This document shows positions 8,700 through 17,426 of a stretch of 64,000 nucleotides of DNA, in pieces. The translations under genes and the position numbers were made by a program. Every line of letters begins with the position of its first letter. Position 1 is the stretch's first letter. The notes beneath the pieces are model-generated. The model made no database searches, was not told where the DNA came from, and saw nothing but the letters and a program-made list of their open reading frames with translations. The DNA lies in NCBI GenBank assembly GCA_021775755.1, contig JAJFHE010000021.1:1-64000 (forward strand). The letters run 5' to 3'. This DNA is from Hyphomicrobiales bacterium. Lineage in GTDB: Bacteria; Pseudomonadota; Alphaproteobacteria; Rhizobiales; JAJFHB01.

Positions 8700-8889
8700 A
8701 TGCGCATTCCTTCCAATTACGGTGTGGTGCAGTGTGCCCCGTGATTGCATCATGTGACACCTGTTCTTTGCGGCTTGCCTGACGCACACTCGAGGGCTCG
8801 CGAGAAATAGATGAATGTGCCGCGGCTTCTTACGGCCTTTGCCACCTTGGTGCCCTGTAACGCAAACTGGAGCTGAAGCGGAGCTAATC

Positions 8890-9348
8890 ATGCCCGTGGC
8901 GAAAGACCATCCGACCTTGCGGCTTGAATTTGAGAAGCTGCATCTCGATCCACCGGAAACCGCTATTTCAAACGCGGTCTATGCGTTCACCAACATCGAA
9001 GCCGACCTGCGCATCTGCCTGGGCGAGCGCCTGTTCGTCGAAGCGGAGCGTCTCTGCGTCGTTGAGTTCGCCGCTGTGGTGGCGAAGTGGCTCGCCTCGC
9101 GCGAGGACGAAGAGTGTGGCTTCAGGTTTGAATCCGCCGACGACGAGGAGCCGAACATATTTTCCCTGCGCCTTGGCGATGGCGGGTTTGAAGCATCGTC
9201 CGGCTGGCAAAAATTTGCCGCTACGACACCGCTGGAGACGGGGCAGACCGTGGCTGAACTCGCCCGCTTCACGCACGATGTCGCGCAGCGTTGCGAAAAC
9301 GAACTCGGAATCGCGGTTGGCCGGTGGATCGAATCGCGCCGGGGCTAG
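8890..9348 (+). CDS. Conserved hypothetical protein, acidic
   Basis: I do not recognise this 152-residue protein. It is acidic and soluble, with no signal peptide or membrane segment. A mixed alpha/beta pattern is suggested by 'IEADLRICLGERLFVEAERLCVVEFAAVVAKWL' followed by strands (CGFRFES, NIFSLRLGD) and a C-terminal helix. ATG 8890 is chosen because a GGAG lies 10 bp upstream; the frame is open back to 8815 but lacks such a site. It is divergent from ectC and lies 114 bp upstream of the DmdA-like gene on the same strand. Codon use looks normal for the window, so it is likely a real gene. Confidence 0.65.
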   Translation: MPVAKDHPTLRLEFEKLHLDPPETAISNAVYAFTNIEADLRICLGERLFVEAERLCVVEFAAVVAKWLASREDEECGFRFESADDEEPNIFSLRLGDGGFEASSGWQKFAATTPLETGQTVAELARFTHDVAQRCENELGIAVGRWIESRRG

Positions 9349-9422
9349 GGGTGGCTCGCGCCTGGCGGAGAGTTTGGATGGTGTGAACAGGCATTGTTGC
9401 CGGCGGCTTGGGCTTGTATAGC

Positions 9423-9456
9423 AGGCGCCGCAGCTTTTCATTGTATATGGGCGCCT
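9423..9456 (+). promoter_or_regulatory. Hairpin in the 5' leader of the dmdA-like gene
   Basis: AGGCGCC at 9423-9429 pairs perfectly with GGCGCCT at 9450-9456 across a 20-nt AT-rich loop. The stem ends 6 nt before the ATG at 9463, which has no obvious Shine-Dalgarno sequence. If formed in the mRNA it would cover the ribosome landing site; alternatively the loop (TTGTATA) may be part of a promoter. No function is established. Confidence 0.35.
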
Positions 9457-9462
9457 ACCGCC

Positions 9463-10566
9463 ATGTTCGAAATCTCTCCCACCACACGCCTGCGCCGCTC
9501 GCCGTTCTTCGAGGCCACGGTCAAGGAGGGTGTGACCGGATTCTACCCCTACAATCAAATGCTGATGCCGACCGGTTTCGGCGATCCCGAAGCGGAATAC
9601 TGGCGCCTCCTGAACGGGGTTTCCCTGTGGGACGTCGGTGTAGAGCGCCAGGTTGAACTGACCGGCCGCGACGCCGCCAGACTTGCGCAGATCTTGTCGC
9701 CGCGCGACCTGACGAAATGCGCCGAAGGCCAGGGCAAGTACGTGGCGCTGTGTAATCATGCCGGCACGGTGATCAACGATCCGATCCTGCTCAAGCTCGA
9801 CGATCGGCGGTTCTGGTTCTCAATCGCGGACTCAAACATCCTGTTCTGGTCGCGCGCCATTGCCGCCGAACGCGGCCTCGATGTGACGATCGTCGAACCG
9901 GATGTCTCACCCCTGGCGGTGCAGGGCCCGAAAGCCGAAGACGTCGTTGCCGCCGTATTCGGCGACTGGGTGCGCGAGTTGAAGTATTTTTGGTTCCGCG
10001 AGGTGGAAATCGAGGGCATTCCGCTCATGCTGGCGCGCTCTGGCTGGTCGAAACAGGGCGGCTTTGAGCTTTATCTGATGGATGGTACGCGCGGCACCGA
10101 TCTTTGGAACATCGTGCGCGAGGCCGGTTCTCCCTGGGATATCGGCCCCGGCAATCCCAACTCCTGCGAACGTATCGAAAGCGGCCTCCTGTCATGGGGC
10201 GGCGATACGGACGACGGCACCAATCCGTTCGAAGTGCGCATGGGCAGGTATGTCGACCTCGACGTGCCCGACGATGTTGTCGGCATAGGTGCGCTGCGCC
10301 GCATCAAGGCGGAAGGTCCTGCGCGTCATCAGCTTGGCATCGTGCTCGACGGCGACGCGCCGCAGCCGTCCCATGCGACCTGGTATGACATCTTGCAGAA
10401 CGGCCGAAAGGTAGGAGACATGACCAATGGCGTCTGGTCGCGGCGCCTTGAGCGCAACATCGGATTTGCTCTGATTTCCCAGGCGTGTTCCCCCGGCGAG
10501 AGCGTTGAGCTTGCAAAGGACGGCAATCAAATTTCCGCGAAACTGACGGATTTGCCGTATTTCTGA
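9463..10566 (+). CDS. DmdA-like dimethylsulfoniopropionate demethylase / GcvT-family aminomethyltransferase
   Basis: A 367-residue tetrahydrofolate-binding protein of the GcvT fold. Several stretches match my memory of DmdA rather than the glycine-cleavage T protein: 'SPTTRLRRSPFF', 'EYWRLLNGVSLWDVGVERQVEL', 'PRDLTKCAEGQGKYV', 'FWFSIADSNILFW', 'PLAVQGPKAEDV' and 'LMLARSGWSKQGGFELYL'. DmdA moves a methyl group from DMSP to THF, giving methylmercaptopropionate. No dmdB or dmdC is nearby and no gcvH or gcvP either, so context does not settle it. ATG 9463 fits the homologous N terminus. Family assignment is strong; the specific substrate is a moderate-confidence inference. Confidence 0.72.
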   Translation: MFEISPTTRLRRSPFFEATVKEGVTGFYPYNQMLMPTGFGDPEAEYWRLLNGVSLWDVGVERQVELTGRDAARLAQILSPRDLTKCAEGQGKYVALCNHAGTVINDPILLKLDDRRFWFSIADSNILFWSRAIAAERGLDVTIVEPDVSPLAVQGPKAEDVVAAVFGDWVRELKYFWFREVEIEGIPLMLARSGWSKQGGFELYLMDGTRGTDLWNIVREAGSPWDIGPGNPNSCERIESGLLSWGGDTDDGTNPFEVRMGRYVDLDVPDDVVGIGALRRIKAEGPARHQLGIVLDGDAPQPSHATWYDILQNGRKVGDMTNGVWSRRLERNIGFALISQACSPGESVELAKDGNQISAKLTDLPYF

Positions 10567-10742
10567 TCTACGGCTGGGCGTTACAACGCCGGTCAAGCTG
10601 GCGGGGGGGGGCGGCGGGAAGCAGGCGGCCTGGATATTATTGGCACATAGAGCGAAAGCCAAACATGGATGGGCGTCCCATCCGGGCCCCGCAATCCGTG
10701 GGAGGCCGGGCACATGGTTGTTCTCCAGCGCCCTCAGGTGTT

Positions 10743-11004
10743 CCAGACCGCTTCTCGTTCATATGGAACGTTTGATGGGCCAAACCGGCTCATCCGGCAA
10801 GGCGCGGCGCGAAGCGCGATGCGGTGTATCGGGCAAGCGCCGCAACGCAGCCGGTGGGCCGCTTTGGCCCACCGAAGGCCGATGTTTCGCGCCCTTGGTA
10901 CTAACGACTCCCTTGTGGACGGGAAGTCCACGGCGGGACCCGTGCCTTGCCAGCAGACGCGAAACACCAGTCAAGCGATTCCATATGAACGAGAAACGGT
11001 CTAG
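10743..11004 (+). repeat. Dispersed palindromic element, copy 2
   Basis: A 262-bp unit whose terminal arms share TTCTCGTTCATATGGAA, at 10752 and inverted near the right end, bounded by CCAG on the left and CTAG on the right. The core carries GATGCGGTGTATCGGGCAAG and GGCCCACCGAAGGCCGATG, like copies 1 and 3. An internal hairpin pairs GTGGAC (10915-10920) with GTCCAC (10926-10931). The arm sequence is unrelated to that of the other copies, yet is inverted within this copy. The right end lies 12 bp upstream of tRNA-Gly, and its CTAG forms part of a possible -10 (TAGTAT, 11002-11007). The preceding 176 bp after the dmdA-like gene hold a G9 run at 10602 and nothing recognisable. Confidence 0.85.
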
Positions 11005-11016
11005 TATCGACCTCAC

Positions 11017-11091
<75 letters not shown>

Positions 11092-11279
11092 GTTCACCGA
11101 CTACCGATGACCGAATTCGGATGCGAAGCGGATCTGCACACCGGTCGCGCGCGACGGCGAAAATTGACCCTTTGCGACTTCTGGCTCAATAAGTTCTTAT
11201 TGGATCGCGTTCCAGCGCCGAGACAGAGCCTCGATCCAATGAGACCAAGATGAATTGTGAAAACTGAGAAGCAACCAAC

Positions 11280-11864
11280 ATGAGTATTTCAGTAAGACCC
11301 GCACAAGTCGCTGACATCCCTCATTTGGCCTACGCCTTTATGGAAGCGACGGGCGGCTTGGCAGAGGCTGTTTATGAAGGAGCCATCCCAGGGCGCGGAG
11401 CCGATTTGATCGTCGAGCATCTGTTCTCACGTCCGAACGTGACTACGGCTTTCGCGAACTGCTCGGTTGCCGAGAATGAAGAGAGGGTGCTGGGTTCAAT
11501 ACACGCATTTCCAATGGATGCTATGGGAGAGGACCCAGCCGACCCGCTTGTGTCCGAAGATCGCGTGTATCTGTATGAGCCGTTCGAACATATGCACGCC
11601 GACGGCAGCTATTACATCATGGCAGTGGCAGTCTACACTGAGTTTCGGGGCTCCGGCATTGGCAAACGCCTGATTGCCGAGGCGGAGTCGGCTGCAAAAG
11701 CCAAAGGCTTCAAAGAAACGAGCCTCAATGTTTTCGCGGAGAACCAGGGTGCAGTCAGGCTTTATGAAACGCTTGGGTATAAGGAACGCGCACGCCAACC
11801 GGTCGTTGGACATAACAAAATTCGCTATGGCGGGGACTATCTGCTTATGACGCGGGTTCTATAG
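11280..11864 (+). CDS. GNAT family N-acetyltransferase
   Basis: A 194-residue acetyl-CoA-dependent acetyltransferase of unknown acceptor. The acetyl-CoA site is 'IMAVAVYTEFRGSGIGKRLIAEAE' (motif A, R/Q-x-x-G-x-G/A form), followed by 'SLNVFAENQGAVRLYETLGYKE' (motif B), both in the expected C-terminal half. The N-terminal half (residues 1-90) has the 'IRPAQVADIP' start common to the family and an insert of about 40 residues. Two ATGAG-type start contexts are absent, so ATG 11280 with upstream GAGAAG is taken. The 188 bp between it and tRNA-Gly show no feature. It appears monocistronic. Confidence 0.85.
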   Translation: MSISVRPAQVADIPHLAYAFMEATGGLAEAVYEGAIPGRGADLIVEHLFSRPNVTTAFANCSVAENEERVLGSIHAFPMDAMGEDPADPLVSEDRVYLYEPFEHMHADGSYYIMAVAVYTEFRGSGIGKRLIAEAESAAKAKGFKETSLNVFAENQGAVRLYETLGYKERARQPVVGHNKIRYGGDYLLMTRVL

Positions 11865-12362
11865 GGTTGTGTGGCTTCGTGAAGACCGAAAAGCGGCATA
11901 AACGTAAATCGGATTGTCCGGTGTCCGATTGGCCGTTTATGGCACTCAGCGGAAGTGTTGGGCCCATGCGAGTTGAGTCCGCTTAACCCTCAACTGCGGA
12001 AGTTCCGCGCCCTGACGACTGCTTTCGGGCGCTTAGCGGACGTGTTCGGCGGGGTCTCCGTACCGCCGCTAATTGGTCTTCCCCGGTTTTAGTGGACGGT
12101 TCAAAAAGATCCGGTTGACAGACTGGAAAAGGGGATATCCGACCCGGAGCGCATAGCTGGTCTGAGCAACACCACTTCCGCGGTGCGCCAAGTGTAGCCG
12201 TTCGAAAAACGCACTCCAAACGTTCGATGTCGCGGCAAGACCGGAAGCCCAATCATACCTACATGATCGCCGAGATATCCGCATCGGGTGTGCAGCGCCG
12301 CACTTTTGCGTGAAGCCCCCGGCTGATAAACTCGTCGCAAACACGATGAACGAACGGCAGAC
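11865..12362. other. Intergenic stretch without recognised genes
   Basis: About 500 bp between the acetyltransferase and the YdjM-like gene. Short open frames on the minus strand (up to ~130 codons) lack convincing start signals and recognisable protein features. The composition is somewhat lower in GC than the neighbours and includes fragments such as CACTTCCGCGG and GCGGAAGTTCCGC that recall the similarly gene-free 13371-13647. I see no promoter, terminator or repeat worth naming; decayed coding sequence is possible. Confidence 0.4.
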
Positions 12363-13370
12363 ATGGACCCATTGACACAAGGCGCCCTTGGCGCGGCACT
12401 TCCACAAGCAACGCGCAAAAAGTCCCATGTCCGCTTCGCCGGAGCGCTGGGGTTTCTGTCAGGAATGGCGGCGGATCTAGATGTCCTGTTGCGGTCTTCC
12501 ACCGACCCGTTGCTATTCTTGGAGTATCATCGCCAATTCACTCACTCATTGGCCTTCATCCCAGTCGGCGGGGTGCTCTCGGCATTAGTGCTCCAATGGA
12601 TACTGGGGCGGCGCTGGAAGCTCGGGTTTCGTCAGACGGCTCTGTTCTGCACGCTCGGCTACGCGACACATGCCTTGCTGGACGCCGCGACATCCTACGG
12701 CACGATGTTGCTCTGGCCGTTCAGTGATGAACGGTTTGCGTGGAAGATCGTTTCCGTTGTCGATCCATTGTTCACCCTGCCGCTTGCCGGTCTTGTTGTG
12801 ATATCGGCACTGCGACGCAAACCGGTATTTGCGCGATGCGCCCTTGTGTGGGCCGGGGTCTATCTGGCCCTGGGTTCGGTGCAGCAGCACGGCGCCCTGG
12901 AGATGGCGCGCGATATCGCGCAAAGCAGAGGGCACGCGCCCGTCCGCCTGGAGGTCAAGCCAAGCTTCGGCAACATTCTGGTCTGGAAAACTCTCTATGA
13001 AGCAGATGGCCGGTACTATGTCGATGCGGTCCGTGCGGGCGTCGCGCCGAGGGTCTATGAAGGTGCATCCGTGTCCAGGCTCGACGTTGCGCGGGACCTA
13101 CCCTGGCTGGAGCCTCAATCGCAGCAGGCAATAGACATTGAGCGCTTTCGCCGGTTCAGTGATGGCTACATTAGCCAGGATCCGGCAAATTCCAATTCGA
13201 TCATCGATGTTCGGTATTCCCTCATTCCCAATGAAGCGACCGCGCTCTGGTCGGTCGAAGTTGACCCTTACGCTGCGCAAACGGATCATGCTCGGTTCCA
13301 GACCCATCGCGAGAACGCTTCGCGGAGACTGCGCACGCTTTGGGGCATGATATTTGGCGACGGCGGTTGA
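12363..13370 (+). CDS. YdjM/DUF457-like membrane-bound metal-dependent hydrolase
   Basis: A 335-residue inner membrane protein of the LexA-regulated YdjM-like family. N-terminal hallmarks are 'MDPLTQGALGAALPQA', 'MAADLDVLL' and 'HRQFTHSLAFIP', followed by 'GYATHALLDAATSYGTMLLWPFSDERF'; the Asp/His residues form a presumed metal site similar to phospholipase C folds. About four or five hydrophobic segments lie in residues 50-175, followed by a soluble C-terminal domain of ~150 residues ('GNILVWKTLYEADGRYYVDAV'). The substrate is unknown. It stands alone between two gene-poor stretches. The 277 bp after it (13371-13647) hold no recognised feature. Confidence 0.82.
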   Translation: MDPLTQGALGAALPQATRKKSHVRFAGALGFLSGMAADLDVLLRSSTDPLLFLEYHRQFTHSLAFIPVGGVLSALVLQWILGRRWKLGFRQTALFCTLGYATHALLDAATSYGTMLLWPFSDERFAWKIVSVVDPLFTLPLAGLVVISALRRKPVFARCALVWAGVYLALGSVQQHGALEMARDIAQSRGHAPVRLEVKPSFGNILVWKTLYEADGRYYVDAVRAGVAPRVYEGASVSRLDVARDLPWLEPQSQQAIDIERFRRFSDGYISQDPANSNSIIDVRYSLIPNEATALWSVEVDPYAAQTDHARFQTHRENASRRLRTLWGMIFGDGG

Positions 13371-13647
13371 TCCACTCCTCGCTCAAATGTTGAAATGTGG
13401 CTGGGGGGTGCACGGATCAGTGAACCCGCAAATGCCCGACTTTGGCACTCCGCGGGCTTCGCGAACTTGGGCCGACCGTATCCACACGTGGCACAAAATC
13501 TCCGTTCCGACCGGTGCTGGCGCACTTCCGTTTTCGGCGCCAAGGTGGACGTTGGGGGCGCGATTGGTCCGGAATGTCCGAACTTGGAGGCGGAGCGGAA
13601 GTCGCGCCGCCGGACTCAGAACGGTAGATAAAGACCCTTATCGGAAG

Positions 13648-15108
13648 TCATGATCCGGTCGCAACGACCGTACGTGCGGATTGCCGCTTAGCCGATACGA
13701 AGCGAAGCATGGCGAACAATCCGAGGGCGGCGATTGGCACGCAAGCTGCGAATATGATCATACCGGCACGCGCAATTTCGGCTCGATCCGCCGCATCGGC
13801 GAATCCGGCTGCGTTGGCCACAACACCGATGACGGCTGCACCCAGTGCATAGCCGAGCCGCTGGGCTGTGGGCAACGCGCCCGCGATCCGCTCCTTATCG
13901 TCAGCCGGTGCCAGGCTGGCTGCCTGACGCAGAGTAAACGTCCAGGCCAAGCCGAATCCGACGCCCTGCACAATAGCAAAAATCACGATGAGCCAGACCG
14001 GGCCGTGCGGGACGGCGAAACAATATCCTACGACGCTAACAGCTATCAAAAGCATGCCCGCGGCGATAAATTTCGGGTCATACCGATCCGGCGCGCCGGA
14101 GACAATAACGGCGGCAATCGTCCAGCTAAACGAGGCAGCAGCAATGATGTATCCGGCGCTCAGCGCCGAAATGCCGTGCAGGCTGATCATCAGCAGCGGT
14201 CCGTACGCGACAATCGCGACAGTTGCCGCCGCGAAACACAGAATCATGGTGAGCGCGGCGCTCGCTGGTGCTGTCAAACTGAATGGCCGCCGCGGCAGCA
14301 GCCGATTGTCTTCACCTCGCCCGTCGAGCCATAGAAAGATGGCCAGAGAGACAATTCCGCCCGCGATCAACGCGGATGTCCGAACCGCCTCGATGTCAAT
14401 TCCCGCATAAGCAATCAACATGACGCCACCTGTCAGAAACAAGAGCCGCAGGACGGGCAGCCGTTGCCCGCCGCGCTCATGGGGAGACTTCTCCCCAAGC
14501 CTCACGCCAACCCCAATCCACAGGGCCAGGGCCAGCGCCTGCAGCGTAAAAAACCAGAAGCCGTAGCGCCAAGTCGAGAACTCGACAAACAGGCCCCCGA
14601 TGAGTGGACCGAACAGGGACGACACGCCCCAAAGCGTCGTGATCGCCGCCATGACCCGCGCAGTCAGGCGTTTCGGGAACAACACCCCGACCGCAATGAA
14701 CGAGAGCGCCATCAGGCCGCCACCGCCAAGACCCTGCAGTACGCGCCCCAGCAAAAGCACTTCCATTGACGGCGCCAATGCGGCAATAGCGCTTCCTGCG
14801 GCGTACATGAGCGCAGCGGTGCCCATTGGCAGCCGAATTCCGTGACGGAGTGCGAGCAGACCACCCGTCGCGCCCGCGACGATCGATCCGATCTCGTAAA
14901 GCGCAATCGTCCACGCAACCTGTTCCGCGCCGCCGATCTCCGCGATGATCGCTGGCATCATCGTTGCGACGAGCAAGCTCTCGGCGGCGTGAAGCCAGAC
15001 GCCCATGCAGACCAGAACCAAGGCCGGCCCATGGTGACGGGTCAGCACTTCTTTCCAGCTGACCGAGGTTGTTTCAATGTCATTACCCATGTCAGCGTTC
15101 CCTGTCAT
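13648..15108 (-). CDS. MFS transporter (DHA2-like drug exporter)
   Basis: A 486-residue polytopic inner membrane protein with about 14 hydrophobic segments, which fits the drug:H+ antiporter-2 group. Motif-like stretches are 'LLVATMMPAIIAEIGGAEQVAWTIALYE' in the first helices, 'LLLGRVLQGLGGGGLMALS' (antiporter motif C region) and 'LPTAQRLGYALGAAVIG' late in the protein. The first ATG (15108) is used; a second, at 15090, is possible. It is divergent from soxR, and a MerR-type promoter with a SoxR box points toward it, so expression is probably induced by redox-active compounds that the pump may export. Confidence 0.88.
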   Translation of the reverse strand: MTGNADMGNDIETTSVSWKEVLTRHHGPALVLVCMGVWLHAAESLLVATMMPAIIAEIGGAEQVAWTIALYEIGSIVAGATGGLLALRHGIRLPMGTAALMYAAGSAIAALAPSMEVLLLGRVLQGLGGGGLMALSFIAVGVLFPKRLTARVMAAITTLWGVSSLFGPLIGGLFVEFSTWRYGFWFFTLQALALALWIGVGVRLGEKSPHERGGQRLPVLRLLFLTGGVMLIAYAGIDIEAVRTSALIAGGIVSLAIFLWLDGRGEDNRLLPRRPFSLTAPASAALTMILCFAAATVAIVAYGPLLMISLHGISALSAGYIIAAASFSWTIAAVIVSGAPDRYDPKFIAAGMLLIAVSVVGYCFAVPHGPVWLIVIFAIVQGVGFGLAWTFTLRQAASLAPADDKERIAGALPTAQRLGYALGAAVIGVVANAAGFADAADRAEIARAGMIIFAACVPIAALGLFAMLRFVSAKRQSARTVVATGS

Positions 15109-15149
15109 TACGAGTCCACCCGTCTAAACACCCCGCTTATTGCACGCGC

Positions 15150-15311
15150 TTAGGACTGGGCATTTTTGATCTGCCACCATGATGCCGAACGCCGAGTCCG
15201 GCGATATGGGCGGGCTTCATCGAAACATTGGCGCGGAATTTCGTGATGAGGCCTATCAAATGGCTCCAAACGTGAAGCGAGCAACATTGAGGCTGCAAAG
15301 ATCTGTAACAT
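15150..15311 (-). CDS. Possible small ORF between the SoxR-type promoter and the MFS gene
   Basis: A 53-codon frame starts at ATG 15311 with GGAGAG 5 nt upstream, just downstream of the predicted SoxR-regulated -10, and ends 41 bp before the MFS start. A second overlapping frame uses the nearby ATG at 15316 (59 codons, ends 15137) but would have the same GGAGAG directly abutting its start. Neither product resembles a family I know; the 15311 frame ends in a WWQIKN stretch. It could be a small stress-induced protein, a leader ORF, or simply untranslated leader. Confidence 0.3.
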   Translation of the reverse strand: MLQIFAASMLLASRLEPFDRPHHEIPRQCFDEARPYRRTRRSASWWQIKNAQS

Positions 15312-15345
15312 TTCATCTCTCCATCTGTTGACCGGTGCATTGAGG

Positions 15346-15376
15346 ACGATACAAGTTCAAGTTAACTTGAAGTCAA
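15346..15376 (-). promoter_or_regulatory. SoxR operator within a 19-bp-spacer promoter for the MFS unit
   Basis: The perfect palindrome TTCAAGTTAACTTGAA (15356-15371) matches the core of the known SoxR box (CTCAAGTTAACTTGAG). On the minus strand it is flanked by TTGACT (-35, 15371-15376) and TATCGT (-10, 15346-15351) with a 19-bp spacer, the overlong spacing typical of promoters activated by MerR-family regulators. The promoter points to the small ORF and MFS transporter; soxR is transcribed the other way from 15413. The match is read directly from the sequence; regulation is inferred from SoxR knowledge. Confidence 0.88.
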
Positions 15377-15412
15377 GGGGTTGTTTTGGACTCTCAATGA
15401 GTGAGGCAAGCA

Positions 15413-15874
15413 ATGGCGAAAAGCACAGCTGTTCTGACAATCGGGGAAGCCGCTCGACGATGTGGCCTCGCGACTTCGACGTTGCGCTTCTACGAGGAGC
15501 GCGGGCTGATCTCTTCGGTCCGCTCGGCGGGCAATCAGCGGCTCTATCATCGGACTGCGCTTCGGCAGATCTCGGTGATCAGGGTTGCTCAATCGCTTGG
15601 TCTTACACTCAATGAAATTGGAGAGGCTCTGGCGGAACTTCCCGAGGGAAGAACGCCGAACAAGCGGGATTGGGAGCGGCTGTCCAGAAAGTGGCGTGCC
15701 AATCTCGATGCGCGCATCGAGCAGCTGCAGCGCATGCGGGAAAATCTCACGGCATGTATTGGATGCGGCTGCCTGTCACTTAAGAGCTGCGCACTCCATA
15801 ATCCAGACGACCGATTTGCCGCATCGGGCACCGGCCCGCGTATACTGCTTGATCCTTCTGCAGAGACGGAATGA
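15413..15874 (+). CDS. soxR: Redox-sensitive transcriptional activator SoxR
   Basis: A MerR-family dimeric regulator of 153 residues that senses oxidation through a [2Fe-2S] cluster. The N-terminal winged helix is clear ('LTIGEAARRCGLATSTLRFYEERGLI'), followed by the dimerisation helix. The four cluster ligands are C115-IG-C118-G-C120-LSLKS-C126, the exact CX2CXCX5C of SoxR. ATG 15413 is preferred over an in-frame GTG at 15401, since homologues begin a few residues before the HTH. It is divergent from the MFS exporter, with a SoxR box in between. In many non-enteric bacteria SoxR controls pumps and monooxygenases that respond to redox-cycling small molecules, which fits this arrangement. Confidence 0.95.
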   Translation: MAKSTAVLTIGEAARRCGLATSTLRFYEERGLISSVRSAGNQRLYHRTALRQISVIRVAQSLGLTLNEIGEALAELPEGRTPNKRDWERLSRKWRANLDARIEQLQRMRENLTACIGCGCLSLKSCALHNPDDRFAASGTGPRILLDPSAETE

Positions 15875-16192
15875 CGGTTGCAAGAAAGTAGCCGAATGTC
15901 TGCAATCGGCACTTAATCCCCATGGCGGGGATTGACCGGAGACGACCGGACTTTATGCAACAACGGACATCCGGGAACACCTTCATTTCCGTGGCCATAC
16001 AGGCAGCCTCGGAAGAAAAGGGAGTGGACGCAATAAGGCGTCGCAAACTGCTACGCATTCAGCCTGCATAGCCGCGTGTAGCAGGTTAAAAAGTTGGCAG
16101 GTTTCTGCGATTTTTCAGGCGCGGGTTACGCCACCCTCGCTCGCTCCGTTTTACCGGCGACATCGGTATGCCAGCCTCTCACCGCTAGGCGT
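15875..16192. other. Intergenic stretch, nothing recognised
   Basis: 318 bp between the convergent soxR and PPOX genes. It contains the fragment GACCGGAGACGACCGGAC with a short internal repeat (GACCGG twice), but no open frame with credible start signals and no clear terminator hairpin followed by a T run. Confidence 0.4.
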
Positions 16193-16819
16193 CTAGTAGA
16201 GACGCTGGGCCTCGTTGCGCTCAACCATTTCCTGCAGGTCTTCGATCCGATCGGGCATGTCGCCATGGTCCTTGAGAGCCTGGGCGTAGGACGGCAGTCC
16301 CTCGATGGAGTCCCAGCGATCCGGCTTCCACATGCGCGAACGCACCATCGACTTGCCGCAATGAAACATCGCCTCTTCAACCCGCACAAGCAGCGCCAGA
16401 TCTGGCAGCTTTCCGTTCACCGCCATGGCGCCGAGCACGTCGGGGTCCATGATAACTTGAGCGCTGCCGCTGACACGAACGACTTCAGTGCGATTGGGCA
16501 CCACGAACATCAGCCCGACCCTGGGGTTTTCCAGAACGTTCATGAACGTATCGCCACGATGGTTTCCGAGCCGGTCCGGAATAGCGAGCGTTTTCTCGTC
16601 CAGAACCTTCACAAAACCCGGTGGATCGCCCTTGGGCGACACATCCATTGCGCCGGAGGCGTTGGCGCTGGAAATCACGACAAACGGAGACCGCTCGATC
16701 CAGGTTCGGCAATGGTCATCAATGTGATCGATCACCTTGCTGACCTGGCTGGGAAAGTCGGCGCCGAGAATCTCCTTAACTTCCGCTGCCGACGTAACAA
16801 TGTTCTTTGGTTCAAACAT
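16193..16819 (-). CDS. PPOX-class FMN-binding family protein
   Basis: A 208-residue split-barrel flavin-binding protein of the pyridoxamine 5'-phosphate oxidase superfamily. Typical stretches are 'ERSPFVVISSANASGAMDVSPKGDPPGFVKVLDEKTLAIPDRLGNHRGDTFMNVLENPRVGLMFVVP' (FMN phosphate site and barrel strands) and a C-terminal 'MFHCGKSMVRSRMW'. This matches the subgroup of ~200-residue PPOX proteins of unknown substrate rather than PdxH. The ATG at 16819 has GGGAG 8 nt upstream; the frame is open for 15 more codons without such a site. It is convergent with soxR and lies downstream of the DUF1491 gene (69 bp). Confidence 0.85.
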   Translation of the reverse strand: MFEPKNIVTSAAEVKEILGADFPSQVSKVIDHIDDHCRTWIERSPFVVISSANASGAMDVSPKGDPPGFVKVLDEKTLAIPDRLGNHRGDTFMNVLENPRVGLMFVVPNRTEVVRVSGSAQVIMDPDVLGAMAVNGKLPDLALLVRVEEAMFHCGKSMVRSRMWKPDRWDSIEGLPSYAQALKDHGDMPDRIEDLQEMVERNEAQRLY

Positions 16820-16888
16820 GCATTTTACTCCCGATACAGCCCCGGACGGTAAGTTCAACACCAAGACGGCGACGGTTCCAGAACCGGC

Positions 16889-17239
16889 CTAAACCTCCGT
16901 GATCATGTTTTCATCGAGCAGGGCAGCGCCGGTCCTGTCCTCAACGACGATCACCCAGATGTCCGGATCGAAGCTCGCCTGACGTTCGATCGCCTGCGCG
17001 GCCTCGCCCTCGCCGACGGGGTCCGGCCCGGTCAATTGCCGCCATTGCCGGTCGTCATGATCGGCATCGAATGCGCTGACGGCAGGCGCATAGACCATGA
17101 TCTCACCGTTCAGATAATCGACCTTGATAAAAATCGCGCCCGCGTCGGCATCACCGCGACGCTCAAGGTAGACGGCCAATCCCTCGCCCGCGCAACGGCG
17201 CAAATAGGCATCAACCCATATGCCGGCTTTCAGTCTCAT
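16889..17239 (-). CDS. DUF1491 family protein
   Basis: A 116-residue protein matching the alphaproteobacterial DUF1491 pattern: 'RLKAGIWVDAYLRRCAGEGLAVYLERRGDADAGAIFIKVDYLNG', then 'DDRQWRQLTG...VGEGEAAQAIERQASFDPDIWVIVVEDRTG'. The function is unknown; it is a soluble alpha/beta protein. It precedes the PPOX gene on the same strand and diverges from the thioredoxin-like gene. The start fits the conserved 'MRLKAGIWV' N terminus. Confidence 0.88.
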   Translation of the reverse strand: MRLKAGIWVDAYLRRCAGEGLAVYLERRGDADAGAIFIKVDYLNGEIMVYAPAVSAFDADHDDRQWRQLTGPDPVGEGEAAQAIERQASFDPDIWVIVVEDRTGAALLDENMITEV

Positions 17240-17426
17240 TGTCTTGCTGCTTCGCGATCCGGGTCGGCGTCAAAAACATTTGCAGCGTAACTAAGCTATT
17301 CACGCATGCGCCGCCAGAGATAACACCCGCAATTCAACTCCTTCACTTCCGGCAAATTTGTGACCTGAGGCACAGAAAGGCAGCCGGCAATCCGGGTAAG
17401 TTCTGGCCTGGAGGTGTGCGCTGCCG

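Noticed and set aside
13371-13647. Small open frames between the YdjM-like and MFS genes
   Set aside because: Three overlapping plus-strand frames of 61-99 codons without ribosome binding sites or protein-like features; likely decayed or non-coding.
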